Notes under the pieces: model-generated
What the model saw: the letters and a program-made list of their open reading frames with translations, nothing else
Databases searched by the model: none
What the model was told of the DNA's origin: nothing
Program-made: the position numbers and the translations under genes
Shown: positions 15,371 through 24,736 of the stretch, in pieces
How positions within the stretch are numbered: the first letter of the stretch is position 1
How the letters are laid out: each line of letters begins with the position of its first letter
Assembly (NCBI RefSeq): GCF_000733295.1
Contig: NZ_JPMI01000277.1
Location: 92,699-156,698, forward strand
Length of the DNA: 64,000 bases
Direction: 5' to 3'
Origin: Archangium violaceum Cb vi76
GTDB lineage: Bacteria > Myxococcota > Myxococcia > Myxococcales > Myxococcaceae

Positions 15371-17923
15371 TCACCCAATGCCTTCCGACAGAAAAGGCGC
15401 CGTGCGGCTCGCGGACGAGGCGGCGACCTCCGCGGGCGTTCCGGCCACCACCACCCGGCCGCCCTCGTCACCCGCGCCGGGGCCGATGTCGATGACCCAG
15501 TCGCTCGCCGCGACCACCCGCATGTCGTGCTCGACGAGGATGACGGTGTTGCCCGCCTCGACCAGCCCATCGAGCTGCGCCATGAGCTTGTCCACGTCAG
15601 CGGGATGCAGCCCCGTGGTGGGCTCGTCCAGGATGTAGAGCGTGTTGCCGCGCTGGAGCCGTTGCAGCTCCGTCGCGAGCTTGATGCGCTGGGCCTCGCC
15701 GCCGGAGAGCTCCGTCGCGGGCTGGCCCAGCCGCAGGTAGCCCAGGCCCACTTCCCGCAGAACTCCGAGCGAGCGCAGCACCTGCGGCTCCTCGGCGAAG
15801 AACGTGTGGGCTGCGTCGACGGTCATCCCCAGCACCTCGGCGATGTTCTTTCCGCGGTACTGGATCTCCAGCGTCTTGGCGTTGTAGCGCGCCCCATGGC
15901 ACGTGGGACACGGCGCGTAGACGCTGGGCAGGAAGAGCAGCTCGACGCTCACGAAGCCCTCGCCCTCGCAGGTCTCGCAACGGCCCTTGGCCACGTTGAA
16001 CGAGAAGCGCCCGACGTCGAAGTTCCGGGCCCGCGCGGCCTTCGTCGCCGCGAAGAGCTTGCGGACGTTGTCGAAGAGCCCCGTGTAGGTCGCCAGGTTG
16101 GAGCGCGGCGTGCGACCGATCGGCTTCTGATCGACCCGCACCAGCCGCTTGATGCCCTCCATCCCCGAGACGATCCGGCCGCCCGTGGTGAGCACCACGG
16201 AACGCTCCAGCTCCTCCCCCTCCTCTTCCTCCTCGGCAACCTCATGGCCGAGCTGCTCGGCGACCAGCTCCACCAGGACCTGGCTCACGAGGCTCGACTT
16301 GCCCGAGCCGGAGACGCCGGTGACGGAGGTGAAGACACCCAGTGGGAAGTCGACATCGAGGTCGTGGAGGTTGTTGCGGGAGACGCCCTCGAGGCGGAGC
16401 CACCCCTTGGGCTCGCGAGGCGTGCGGCGCTTCGCTGTCTTCCCGGCCCCGAAGAGGTAACGCCGCGTCTGGGATGCCTCCACGGCCGCGAGCCCTTCGA
16501 GCGGACCGCTGTAGAGGATCTGTCCGCCCTTCTCGCCCGCGGCCGGCCCGACGTCGACGATCCAGTCGGCGTGACGGATGACGTCCACCTCATGCTCCAC
16601 CACGAACAGCGAGTTCCCCGAGCCCTTGAGCTGATCGAGCGCCTTGAGCAGCGACTCGGTGTCCGCCGGATGGAGCCCCGCGGAGGGCTCGTCGAGCACG
16701 TACACCACGCCGAACAGGTTGGAGCGCACCTGGGTGGCGAGCCGCAGCCGTTGGAGCTCGCCGGGTGACAGGGTCGGCGTGCTGCGCTCGAGCGAGAGGT
16801 AGCCCAGCCCGAGCTCACTGAGGACCTGGATACGCGCCAGCAGATCCCTGGCGATCCGTTGGGTGACCAGTGCCTTCTCCGGATGTTCTCGCGCCAGCTT
16901 CGCCGCCCCGGGTACCGTTCCGTCCGCGGCGGGCTGAAGGATGCTGGCCACGCGCTTCAGTGGCAGCCGGGAGAGTTCTCCGATGTCGAGCCCCGCGAAG
17001 GTGACGGACAGGGACTCGCGACGCAGCCGCTTGCCCTGGCAGAGGCGGCACTCCCCGCTCACCATGTACTGCGACACGCGCTTCTTCATCAGCGCGCTCT
17101 GCGTCGTGGCGAAGGTCTGCAGCACGTACTTCCGGGCGCCGGTGAACGTCCCAATGTAGCTCGGGGGGTCCTTGCGCTTGAGCGCACGGCGCGTCTCCGC
17201 CGGTGTGAAGCCCGCGTAGACCGGGGCGGTCGGCTGCTCGTCCGTGAAGAGGATCCACTCCCGGTCCTTCTGGGGAAGATCCCGCCAGGGGCGGTCCACG
17301 TCGTAGCCGAGCGACACCAGGATGTCGCGCAGGTTCTGGCCGTGCCACGCGGGAGGCCACGCGGCGATCGCGCGCTCGCGGATGGTCAGCGAGTCATCCG
17401 GCACCATCGACTTCTCGGTCACGTCATAGACGCGGCCGAGTCCATGACAGTTGGGACAGGCGCCCGCCGGAGTGTTGGGCGAGAACGCATCGGAGTCGAG
17501 GTGCGGCTGGCCGGGCGGATAGGTCCCGGCGCGCGAGTACAGCAGGCGCAGGGAGTTGGCGATCGTGGTCACGCTGCCCACCGACGAGCGGGTGGTGGGC
17601 GTGCCTCGGTGCTGCTGGAGGGCCACCGCCGGGGGCAGGCCGTCGATCGAGTCGAACTCGGGGACGCCCGCCTGGTCGATCAGCCGCCGCGCGTACGGGG
17701 CCACGGATTCGAAGTACCGCCGCTGCGCCTCCGCGTAGAGCGTCCCGAAGGCCAGCGAGGACTTGCCCGAGCCAGAGACACCCGTGAAGACCACCAGGGC
17801 GTCACGGGGAAGTTCGACGTCCACGTTCTTCAGGTTGTGCTCTCGAGCCCCTCGCACCCGGACGAATCCCGTCCGGGTGTCGCCTGGAGTCTCTGGAAGG
17901 TGGTGACCGCGATTCTTGGGCAT
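15371..17923 (-). CDS. UvrA paralogue lacking the UvrB-binding region (UvrA2-like)
   Basis: An 850-residue protein with two ABC ATPase halves: Walker [12 protein letters not shown] near residue 50 and a second ([15 protein letters not shown]) in the C half; signatures [13 protein letters not shown] and [13 protein letters not shown]; Walker B motifs [10 protein letters not shown] and [11 protein letters not shown] zinc-finger pair CETCEGEGF...CPTCHG is kept in the C half. Only about 105 residues separate the first Walker A from [10 protein letters not shown], compared with roughly 240 in E. coli UvrA, so the UvrB-binding domain and the first cysteine pair of zinc finger 1 are missing. UvrA2 proteins act in damage tolerance or drug resistance. 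Start ATG 17923; the frame is open further upstream but overlaps the divergent oxygenase gene. Confidence 0.88.
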   Translation of the reverse strand: MPKNRGHHLPETPGDTRTGFVRVRGAREHNLKNVDVELPRDALVVFTGVSGSGKSSLAFGTLYAEAQRRYFESVAPYARRLIDQAGVPEFDSIDGLPPAVALQQHRGTPTTRSSVGSVTTIANSLRLLYSRAGTYPPGQPHLDSDAFSPNTPAGACPNCHGLGRVYDVTEKSMVPDDSLTIRERAIAAWPPAWHGQNLRDILVSLGYDVDRPWRDLPQKDREWILFTDEQPTAPVYAGFTPAETRRALKRKDPPSYIGTFTGARKYVLQTFATTQSALMKKRVSQYMVSGECRLCQGKRLRRESLSVTFAGLDIGELSRLPLKRVASILQPAADGTVPGAAKLAREHPEKALVTQRIARDLLARIQVLSELGLGYLSLERSTPTLSPGELQRLRLATQVRSNLFGVVYVLDEPSAGLHPADTESLLKALDQLKGSGNSLFVVEHEVDVIRHADWIVDVGPAAGEKGGQILYSGPLEGLAAVEASQTRRYLFGAGKTAKRRTPREPKGWLRLEGVSRNNLHDLDVDFPLGVFTSVTGVSGSGKSSLVSQVLVELVAEQLGHEVAEEEEEGEELERSVVLTTGGRIVSGMEGIKRLVRVDQKPIGRTPRSNLATYTGLFDNVRKLFAATKAARARNFDVGRFSFNVAKGRCETCEGEGFVSVELLFLPSVYAPCPTCHGARYNAKTLEIQYRGKNIAEVLGMTVDAAHTFFAEEPQVLRSLGVLREVGLGYLRLGQPATELSGGEAQRIKLATELQRLQRGNTLYILDEPTTGLHPADVDKLMAQLDGLVEAGNTVILVEHDMRVVAASDWVIDIGPGAGDEGGRVVVAGTPAEVAASSASRTAPFLSEGIG

Positions 17924-18019
17924 GCGCTCCGCTCGGGAAGATCGAGACCTGCTCTTGGCTGAATGTGGTGCCGGGAACAATGAAGGAAAAGGGGGCGTGG
18001 ACCCGCTAAGCTCCGGGGC

Positions 18020-18721
18020 GTGAGCGAGTTCGTCACCCATCGCGACGCCATGCCCGCGGAGAAGCTGGAGGCCCTTCGGGAGGCCCTGCTCTCCTCGCGC
18101 TTCGTGGCACGGAGTCCGCTGATGGGGACGTTCCAGAGCAGCCGGGGTTTCGCGCTCATCTTCACGGAGGCGGGGCGAGCGAAGCTGGAGGAGCGCTTCC
18201 CGTTCCTCCGGGACTACCTGGCGCTGGTGATGGACCCGGCGAGCTCGCGGGGACTGTTGCCCTGGCGCGAGCGGCTCTTCGGTCCGAGCAAGGAACGGCG
18301 CGGGCCGAACGCCTTCTACGTGAACCTGCTGTTGCTGGAGCCCGGGCGGAGTGTGGGCCGGCACATCGACGCGACGCTGCAGGAGCCGAGCGGAGTCCCG
18401 GGAGCGACGCCGGAGCATGTGAGCGTGCTCTACCTGAACGTGCCCGAGGGCGCGAAGGGAGGCGCGCTGGTGCTCTCGCGTGGGGCACAGCCATCGGGCG
18501 AGGTGCGTCCGAGGCCGGGGATGCTGGTGCACTTCCGGGGAGACCTGACGCACGAGGTGCAGCCCTTCACGGGAGGCCCAGCGGAGGCCCTGCGGGCGAG
18601 CCTCGTGTGTGAGCAGTACGCCTTCGAGCCCGAGGCGCTCGCGCGGCTGCCCGAGTTCCGAATCCAGTCCAAGGCGGGATTCGCGGCATACCTGCAGGAG
18701 CACCGCGAACGCGGCACATAG
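18020..18721 (+). CDS. 2-oxoglutarate/Fe(II)-dependent dioxygenase-like protein
   Basis: A 233-residue protein with the double-stranded beta-helix dioxygenase pattern. HID at GRHIDAT (near residue 114) gives the HxD iron ligands, HEVQPF (near 177) the distal histidine, and the arginine in RASLVCEQY (near 194) the 2-oxoglutarate salt bridge. It begins with a GTG at 18020. The substrate is unknown; relatives include prolyl hydroxylases and small-molecule hydroxylases. It is divergent from the uvrA-like gene across a gap of 96 bases that must hold both promoters. Confidence 0.78.
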   Translation: MSEFVTHRDAMPAEKLEALREALLSSRFVARSPLMGTFQSSRGFALIFTEAGRAKLEERFPFLRDYLALVMDPASSRGLLPWRERLFGPSKERRGPNAFYVNLLLLEPGRSVGRHIDATLQEPSGVPGATPEHVSVLYLNVPEGAKGGALVLSRGAQPSGEVRPRPGMLVHFRGDLTHEVQPFTGGPAEALRASLVCEQYAFEPEALARLPEFRIQSKAGFAAYLQEHRERGT

Positions 18722-18747
18722 AGGTGGTCCGTGGGCACCGTGGATGT

Positions 18748-18771
18748 CCCCTCTCCCAGAGGGAGAGGGAG
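18748..18771. repeat. REP-like palindrome, copy 4 (short)
   Basis: A short palindrome, CCCCTCTCCC-AGAGGGAGAGGG, matching the core of the REP-like family. It lies between the convergent oxygenase gene and the gene ending at 18787, and may act as a shared terminator or mRNA 3' stabiliser. Confidence 0.65.
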
Positions 18772-18786
18772 CATGCGCAACACGAC

Positions 18787-19461
18787 CTATCGCAACCGGG
18801 CCACCAGCGAGCCCAGCTCGCGCGACTTGTGACTGTCCCTCCGCGTCACCTGGATGGCGAGCGCCTCGGCCGCCGCGGCCACCTCCCGCCGCACGTCCGC
18901 TGGCAGCTCCGCCTCCACCAGCAGCTCGGGCACCTCCGAGAAGCGGCCGTGCTCATCCGCGACGTAGGCCGCGAGCAGTTCCTCGGCCACCGTCCGTGCC
19001 GCTCCCGCCACCCTCGCCGCGAGCCCCAGTGTCACCCTGGCCAGCTGCGCGCAGAAGAGCGCCAGCTCGTCCTCGTCCGCGATGCTGTCGAACACCCGCG
19101 GCAGGACCTTCACGAAGTAGCGGAGCACCGCCACGCCCTCCACCGGATAACCCTCGGCGAAGGAGCGGATGTCCCCGAGCAACCGCTCCAACCGCGCGAT
19201 GTAGCCAGGCACCTCGCGCCAGTCGACGTACTGGACCCCCATGGCCTCGTCGATGGCCCGCCGCAACCGCCGGGACAGGGCCGCATCCGCCCCACCCGCC
19301 TCCACCGGTCCGTCGAGGACATGCCGCAACTGGGGATCCGCCAGGAATTGCTCCACGGCGAAGTCGAGCAGCCGCTCCCGGGGCCAGGACTCCAGCCGGG
19401 CCCGGAGCTCGGCCCTCAAGGTCGACCCATGTCGCTGTTGGCCACCCTGCTTCCGGTTCAT
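18787..19461 (-). CDS. Hypothetical helical protein
   Basis: A 224-residue protein starting MNRKQGGQQRHG, predicted to be almost wholly alpha-helical. It has a run such as RLESWPRERLLDFAVEQFLADPQLRHVL at residues about 20-48 and several acidic helices later. No signal peptide, membrane helix or catalytic motif is visible. The N-terminal part recalls uncharacterised families whose helices open with a W-x-x-E-x-LL pattern, but I cannot name it. ATG 19461 was chosen because upstream codons run into the tRNA terminator. Confidence 0.65.
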   Translation of the reverse strand: MNRKQGGQQRHGSTLRAELRARLESWPRERLLDFAVEQFLADPQLRHVLDGPVEAGGADAALSRRLRRAIDEAMGVQYVDWREVPGYIARLERLLGDIRSFAEGYPVEGVAVLRYFVKVLPRVFDSIADEDELALFCAQLARVTLGLAARVAGAARTVAEELLAAYVADEHGRFSEVPELLVEAELPADVRREVAAAAEALAIQVTRRDSHKSRELGSLVARLR

Positions 19462-19554
19462 CGGGCCAAATCTAACCACCCCCACCGGCAACGTCACCTG
19501 AAGGCGGGTGACTCCGAAAGTGGTGTGGTCCGCGCCGCGCGGAGCCCGGAAACG

Positions 19555-19586
19555 ACAAAACCCCGCCGACTCATCACCGGCGGGGC
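19555..19586 (-). terminator. Hairpin with T-tract after initiator tRNA copy A
   Basis: Perfect 8-base stem CCCCGCCG at 19561-19568 with CGGCGGGG at 19578-19585 and a 9-base loop. The minus strand then reads TTTTG. It lies just 3' of the tRNA at 19602-19675 and is the strongest of the three hairpins. Confidence 0.75.
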
Positions 19587-19600
19587 TTCGTTTTCTTCGA

Positions 19601-19675
<75 letters not shown>

Positions 19676-19708
19676 ACATGTCTTACACCCTGTACGGCTT
19701 GCAACGAT

Positions 19709-19738
19709 AAAGCCCCGCTGGCTCAGCACCAGCGGGGC
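19709..19738 (-). terminator. Hairpin after initiator tRNA copy B
   Basis: A 9-base perfect stem GCCCCGCTG at 19712-19720 with CAGCGGGGC at 19730-19738. On the minus strand it is followed by only TTTATC, so termination would be weak. It could be a processing or partial-terminator structure. Confidence 0.55.
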
Positions 19739-19749
19739 CTCATCCACGA

Positions 19750-19824
<75 letters not shown>

Positions 19825-19857
19825 ATATCGTTTTCGGCTGCTGCTCTATCTCAAACA

Positions 19858-19894
19858 CCAGAGACCTTGTCATCTATTTCGACAGGGTCTCTGG
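19858..19894 (-). terminator. Hairpin after initiator tRNA copy C
   Basis: A 14-base stem with one G-T pair joins 19858-19871 (CCAGAGACCTTGTC) with 19881-19894, with a 9-base AT-rich loop. On the minus strand it is followed by GGTGTTTGAG, a poor T-tract. It may terminate partially between the tRNA genes. Confidence 0.5.
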
Positions 19895-19904
19895 CCTGTC
19901 TGAA

Positions 19905-19979
<75 letters not shown>

Positions 19980-19996
19980 GCGTCGAAGCGGGAGGC

Positions 19997-20025
19997 TAAG
20001 TACCGCCCTCCCCCTGTACCGTCAA
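19997..20025 (-). promoter_or_regulatory. Sigma-70-type promoter of the initiator tRNA cluster
   Basis: On the minus strand TTGACG (20025-20020), a 17-base spacer and TACTTA (20002-19997) make a good housekeeping promoter. The -10 lies 18 bases ahead of the mature tRNA 5' end, which fits a short leader trimmed by RNase P. No equally good promoter is seen ahead of the other two tRNA copies. Confidence 0.75.
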
Positions 20026-20098
20026 CAACTTTCCTCGAACAGAGGAAGGCGCGTGCTCCATTCCCCGCGCCTCCCGTGTGCGCCCAGCGCGCCGGGCG

Positions 20099-22183
20099 TT
20101 ACTTGCCCGACTTCTTCAACAGGTCGGCGAACGTGCCGAATCCCTTCTTGCCGCCGCCGACAGGCTGCTGGCTCTTCGTCCACGCCTCGACCTCCGCGCG
20201 CTCCTCGGCCCGCTCGGCGGCGGTGATGGAGAGGCGGATCTTCCCGGAGGCGTCGATGTCCACGAGGGCCACCTTCAGCTCCTGGCCGAGCGAGAACTTC
20301 TTGCGCAGGTCCGTGCCGCGCTCGGTGCCCGTCTCGGAGGCGGGGATGAGCCCCTTGCCGCCCGGGAACACGAGGAACACGCCGTAGGGCTCGATGCGGT
20401 CCACCTTGCCCACCACCACCTGGCCCACCTTCGGGCGAGGCGCCGCGGGCTCGGCGGGCTTCTTCTCCTGGGCGGCGGCGGGAGCCGGACGCTCCTCGGC
20501 GGGGCGCTGGGCCTCCTCCTCGGTGATCCGGCGCAGGCCGATGCGCTTGTCGTTGGGCTCGAGCTTCTCCACCTGCACCCAGATGGTCTCGCCCACCTGC
20601 ACCACGTCGCGCGGGTGCGCGATGCGGCGCTCGGACAGCGCGGAGATGTGCACCAGGCCATCCACGCCCGGACGCAGCTCCACGAAGGCGCCGAAGGGCT
20701 GCAGCCGCACCACCTTGCCCTGCAGCCGGTCACCCTCCTTGATCTCCGCGAGCGCCGTCTTGAAGGGATCCTCCTGGCGGGCGCGCATGGAGAGGGTGAT
20801 CCGCTCCTTCTGCTTGGCCTTGTCGGGCGAGTTGGGCTGGGCGGCCTCCATGCGGAGGATCTCCACCTCGACCTCGTCACCCTGCTTCACCACGTCGCTC
20901 GGGTGGGCCACGCGCATGTAGGACATCTCGGAGACGGGGATCATGCCCTCGACTCCGCCCAGGTCCACGAAGGCGCCGAAGTCACGCACGCCGGTGACCT
21001 TGCCCTTGACGACCTTGCCCTCGGCGAGCGTCTCGCGCGTCTTGGCGGCCAGCTTGCGCTGCTCGTCCTCGAGCAGCGAGCGGCGCGAGAGCACCACGTT
21101 GCGATCGCGCACCTCGGTGACGCGGAAGGTGAGCTTCTCGCCGATGAACGCATCCGGCTTCTCCACGAAGCGGATGTCCAGCTGGCTGATGGGGCAGAAG
21201 GCGCGCACGTCGCCGATCGCGACCTCCACGCCGCCCTTGTTCACGGAGAGGACCATGCCCTCCACGGGCATGCCGGAGGCGCGGGCCTCGGCGAGCATGG
21301 CCATGTTGGCGCTGCCCTTGGCCAGCGCGCGGCTGAGCAGGATGCCCCGGGCACCCGCCTCGATGACGTGCGCCTCGATGGTGTCACCCACGCCGTAGCG
21401 CAGCACGCCCTCGTCGTCCTTGAGCTCGCGCAGCTCGATCATCGCCTCGCTCTTGGCGTTGGACAGCGTCACGAAGGCCGTGTCCGCGCCGAGCTGGAAG
21501 ATCGTGCCCGACACCTTCTCGCCGATGCGCACCGCGCGCCGGGCCGGCATGCCACCGTCCTTCTGCTGCGCCTCGAACATCTCGGCGAAGGACTCGGACT
21601 CGGGGACCTCCTCGTACAGCGCCGTGCTGGGAGCCGGCGCGGGAGGGGCCTTCCTGGGGGCCGGAGCCGCGGAAGCCACCGGAGCGGCCGTCTCGGCCGG
21701 AGCCGAGGCCTCGGTGGCGGGCTCGGCCGGAGCGGTCGACGACGGCTCCGGGGTCACCGGGCCCCGCGTCTCCACCGCACCCGAGGCGCGCTTGACGACC
21801 ACCATGGGGCCCTGGGGACGGCGCTCGCCGCCCCCCTTGCCACCCCGATCGCCGCCACGGCCACCGCGCTCACCGCCCCGGTCACCCCGAGGACGGCGAT
21901 CGTCACGGCCACCGCCCTCGCGCGGCGCACCCTGCTGCGGCTGGGCACCGGCTTCACCCTCCGGCTTCGCCGGACGGGCCTCGCGCTCGCCACCCCGCTC
22001 GCCGCGCGGGCGATCCGAACCGCGGTCGCGATCACGGCCGCCGCGCTCCTCGCGCTCGCCGCCACGGCCCGCCGGGATGCCGAGCATCACGTCGCCAAAG
22101 GTGGCCTTGGGCTTCTTGGGACCAAATCCCCCAGGACCGCCACCGCCACCAGAACCAACGGAACCGTTCTTCTCGTCGCTCAC
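20099..22183 (-). CDS. Multi-S1-domain RNA-binding protein with R/G/D-rich N-terminus
   Basis: A 694-residue protein. Residues about 10-130 are low-complexity with RGG/DRGG-like runs, and 130-195 are Pro/Ala/Thr-rich. About five S1/OB domains follow, starting near residues 222, 308, 395, 485 and 595; the third and fourth have the classic GFGAFVDL and PFGAFVEL strands. It resembles ribosomal protein S1 but with a disordered RNA-binding head, so it probably acts on mRNA or ribosomes. I chose GTG at 22183 (reading SDEKNG) because AGGAAGG lies 8 bases upstream; an upstream ATG has no such site. Confidence 0.85.
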   Translation of the reverse strand: MSDEKNGSVGSGGGGGPGGFGPKKPKATFGDVMLGIPAGRGGEREERGGRDRDRGSDRPRGERGGEREARPAKPEGEAGAQPQQGAPREGGGRDDRRPRGDRGGERGGRGGDRGGKGGGERRPQGPMVVVKRASGAVETRGPVTPEPSSTAPAEPATEASAPAETAAPVASAAPAPRKAPPAPAPSTALYEEVPESESFAEMFEAQQKDGGMPARRAVRIGEKVSGTIFQLGADTAFVTLSNAKSEAMIELRELKDDEGVLRYGVGDTIEAHVIEAGARGILLSRALAKGSANMAMLAEARASGMPVEGMVLSVNKGGVEVAIGDVRAFCPISQLDIRFVEKPDAFIGEKLTFRVTEVRDRNVVLSRRSLLEDEQRKLAAKTRETLAEGKVVKGKVTGVRDFGAFVDLGGVEGMIPVSEMSYMRVAHPSDVVKQGDEVEVEILRMEAAQPNSPDKAKQKERITLSMRARQEDPFKTALAEIKEGDRLQGKVVRLQPFGAFVELRPGVDGLVHISALSERRIAHPRDVVQVGETIWVQVEKLEPNDKRIGLRRITEEEAQRPAEERPAPAAAQEKKPAEPAAPRPKVGQVVVGKVDRIEPYGVFLVFPGGKGLIPASETGTERGTDLRKKFSLGQELKVALVDIDASGKIRLSITAAERAEERAEVEAWTKSQQPVGGGKKGFGTFADLLKKSGK

Positions 22184-22392
22184 TGCCAGGACCTTCCTGA
22201 ACGTAATCGGAATCCAGCCTTGGGGGACCGTACCCCCATGCTGGGTAAAAAGGCGGCGCACTCTACACATGCGCCGTGCTTGGACGGAAGACGCATGTGG
22301 TCATCTTCTGTCAAGCGCACCCGGAACCCCTCCATAACGCGACATGTCGCCCGTCCCATCCCCCACCGCCGGAATCGGGCTCGCCCGCCCGG

Positions 22393-24096
22393 TCAGCGCG
22401 CGGCTCCGCGACGGAGGAGGCGCTGGAAGACGGCCTTCGCCTCGGGGATGCCCAGGGCGCCCGTGACGCCGAAGTAGACCGCCCCGAAGGGCAGGACCAC
22501 CGCCAGGAAGAGGACGATCGGATGTAGGTGTGGCGGGGCGAGCAGGCTTCCACCCCACTCCGCCTCCACCCCCGGCATGGTCCCCAGCGCCCGGGCCAGG
22601 GCCAGCTTGATGCCCAGGCCCGTCAGCCCCGCCGCCAGTCCGGCGCCCCACAGCTTGAGCAGCAAGGCCCCGGGGACTCCCACATGGCCGATCAACCCCA
22701 CGAGGGCCCGCCGGAGCATCTGCGACTCGAACCAGGCCACCATGCCGCTCGTCACCGTGAGGAACACCGCGCCCAGGTGCTCGGGCAGGCCCACCAGTCC
22801 CGGCAACCGCAGCGCCAGGAACCAGGCCGCCGCTGCGCCCAGGCCCACCCGCACCACCGCGAAGCGCAGCGGCGTCCGGGTGTCCTTCAGTGCATAGAAG
22901 GCCGAGGCGTACAGTCGGCCCAGCGCGGAGGCCACCAGGCCCACCGCCGAGCCCATCAGCAGGTACCAGAGGTAGCGCGTGTCCGCGGCGGTGAAGCGGC
23001 CCGTCTGCAGCAGTCCGCCCGCCACCACGTCTCCAATGAAGAGCAGTGCCGCCGCCGAGGGCACCACGAAGAAGGCGATGCGGCGCGCGCCCGCCTCGAT
23101 ACGCGTGCGCAGCTTCGTGGACACCTCTTCCCCCGCCCCGGCCGTGCGCGACATCTCAGGCAGCTCGGCCGCGGAGATGGACATGCCGAAGAGGCTCACG
23201 GGGATGAGGTAGATGGTCTGCGCGTACGTCAACGTGGACAGCGCACGCTGGGAGATGATCGAAGCATAGGCGGTGTCCACGTAGGCGCTCACCTGCACCA
23301 CGCCGCGGCCAAGCACCACCGTAGCGAAGCTGCGCAGCACCTGGCGCACGGACTCGCTGGCGGTGGACAGCGTGGGCCGGAAGCCGCCGAGCATGCGCAG
23401 CACCGACGGCACCTGCACGCCGAACTGCAACACGCAGCCCGCCACCACTCCATAGGAGAGCACCACCACCAGCCGCTCTTCCGGCAGCCCGCGCATTCCC
23501 GCCACCACCAGCGTGGCGATGATGGCCAGGTTCCACACCACCGGGGCCAGGTACGACAGGAGGAACTTCCGGTGGCTGTTGAGCACGCCCAGGCACCACG
23601 CGGACAGCACCAGCATGCCCGTGCCCGGGAAGAGGATGCGGACCAGCTGGATGGCCAGGGTCCGCGCCTCGCCCTCGAAGCCCGGGGCGATGGTGTCCAC
23701 GAAGAACGGCGTGGCGAGCATGCCCACCGCCACCATCACGCTGGTGGCCACCGCGAGCAGTCCGAACACCGCGCCCGCGACCCGGTCCGCCTCCTTCGTG
23801 TCGCCCTTCCCCAGCAGGCCCGCGTACACGGGGATGAACGAGCCGGAGAGCACGCCCTCGCCGAAGAGGTTCTGCAGGAAGTTGGGGATGCGCAGCGCGG
23901 CCTTGAACACCGCCGCGGCCATGCCGTTGCCCAGGTAGTGCGCGAAGAAGCGCTCGCGCACGAGTCCCATCAAACGCGAGGCGAAGATGCCCACCGCGAC
24001 GAACAGGGCGCCTCCACCTCGGGCACGCGTCCCGGGTGACACGGGCCGGGGTTCAGGAATGGGAGAAGGAGCGGAGCGCGGAGGAGGAACGGTCAC
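22393..24096 (-). CDS. murJ: Lipid II flippase MurJ (MviN family)
   Basis: A 567-residue polytopic MOP-superfamily protein with about 14 membrane helices. The hallmark N-terminal motif SRLMGLVRERFFAHYLG and the FQNLFGEG-like segment NFLQNLFGEGVLSGSFIPVY are present. It moves lipid II across the inner membrane for peptidoglycan synthesis. A proline-rich 25-residue N-terminal leader precedes the first helix. A 209-base gap separates its 3' end from the S1 gene start. It is divergent from the encapsulin cargo gene. Confidence 0.93.
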   Translation of the reverse strand: MTVPPPRSAPSPIPEPRPVSPGTRARGGGALFVAVGIFASRLMGLVRERFFAHYLGNGMAAAVFKAALRIPNFLQNLFGEGVLSGSFIPVYAGLLGKGDTKEADRVAGAVFGLLAVATSVMVAVGMLATPFFVDTIAPGFEGEARTLAIQLVRILFPGTGMLVLSAWCLGVLNSHRKFLLSYLAPVVWNLAIIATLVVAGMRGLPEERLVVVLSYGVVAGCVLQFGVQVPSVLRMLGGFRPTLSTASESVRQVLRSFATVVLGRGVVQVSAYVDTAYASIISQRALSTLTYAQTIYLIPVSLFGMSISAAELPEMSRTAGAGEEVSTKLRTRIEAGARRIAFFVVPSAAALLFIGDVVAGGLLQTGRFTAADTRYLWYLLMGSAVGLVASALGRLYASAFYALKDTRTPLRFAVVRVGLGAAAAWFLALRLPGLVGLPEHLGAVFLTVTSGMVAWFESQMLRRALVGLIGHVGVPGALLLKLWGAGLAAGLTGLGIKLALARALGTMPGVEAEWGGSLLAPPHLHPIVLFLAVVLPFGAVYFGVTGALGIPEAKAVFQRLLRRGAAR

Positions 24097-24204
24097 AAGA
24101 GGGCAGGCACTCTATGCGGAGCGTTCACCTGCTTGAAGCACGAACTCCCGCGCCATGGTTTCTCTTGACGGTTCCCCCGGCAGGCCGCAATGGTCTGCGC
24201 TCCC

Positions 24205-24711
24205 ATGGCTGGTTCCCCAGATAACGACCTCTCGACCGATGTCGCGCTCGTCCGCCAGGTCCTGGCGCGCGAACTGGAGACCATCAACGAGTACGAGGCC
24301 CATGCTCGCGCCGCCTCCACCCCGGAGCTGCGCGACTTCTTCCTGCACCTCGCCGCCGAGGAGAAGGAGCACGTCGCCGAGGCCGTCCACATGCTGCGCC
24401 TCCTCGACGTGGGGCAGGAGGCGCACTTCGCCAAACCCGTCACCGCGGGCCACTTCCAGGGTGCCATCGAGGGCAAGCCATCCCCCGCCCCCGCTCGTGC
24501 CCCGGCCGCTGCTCCCGCCCCGGCGGCGCCGTCCGCGGCCGCTCCGTCCGAGCCCGCTGCCCGGGGCCCGGCCCGTGGCGGACGCAATGGCCAGGCCGAG
24601 CCGCCTCCTGGCCTCGTTCAACCCGAGCGCGTCCTGTATGGCGTGCCCGCCCCGCCGCCCAGCCCGGGCGTCCAACCCTTGACTGTCGGCTCGCTGCGTC
24701 GCGGCCGCTGA
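24205..24711 (+). CDS. encB: Encapsulin cargo: ferritin-like protein (EncB type)
   Basis: A 168-residue encapsulated ferritin-like protein. A two-helix ferroxidase half (residues about 10-75) carries ELETINEYE and EEKEH, matching the metal ligands of encapsulated ferritins, which assemble as dimers or decamers. A long Pro/Ala-rich linker follows, and the protein ends with the cargo-loading peptide LTVGSLRR, known from Myxococcus cargo proteins to bind the inner face of the encapsulin shell. It oxidises Fe(II) inside the compartment. The shell gene starts 25 bases downstream. The start is either ATG 24205 (reading MAGSPD) or ATG 24190 five codons upstream; neither has a clear ribosome site. 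Confidence 0.88.
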   Translation: MAGSPDNDLSTDVALVRQVLARELETINEYEAHARAASTPELRDFFLHLAAEEKEHVAEAVHMLRLLDVGQEAHFAKPVTAGHFQGAIEGKPSPAPARAPAAAPAPAAPSAAAPSEPAARGPARGGRNGQAEPPPGLVQPERVLYGVPAPPPSPGVQPLTVGSLRRGR

Positions 24712-24736
24712 CGCCGTAACTCCCCTGGAGCGTCCC

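Noticed and set aside
15371..18703. An N-terminal extension of the UvrA-like protein up to 18703
   Set aside because: The added residues are the antisense of the oxygenase gene and carry no UvrA homology.
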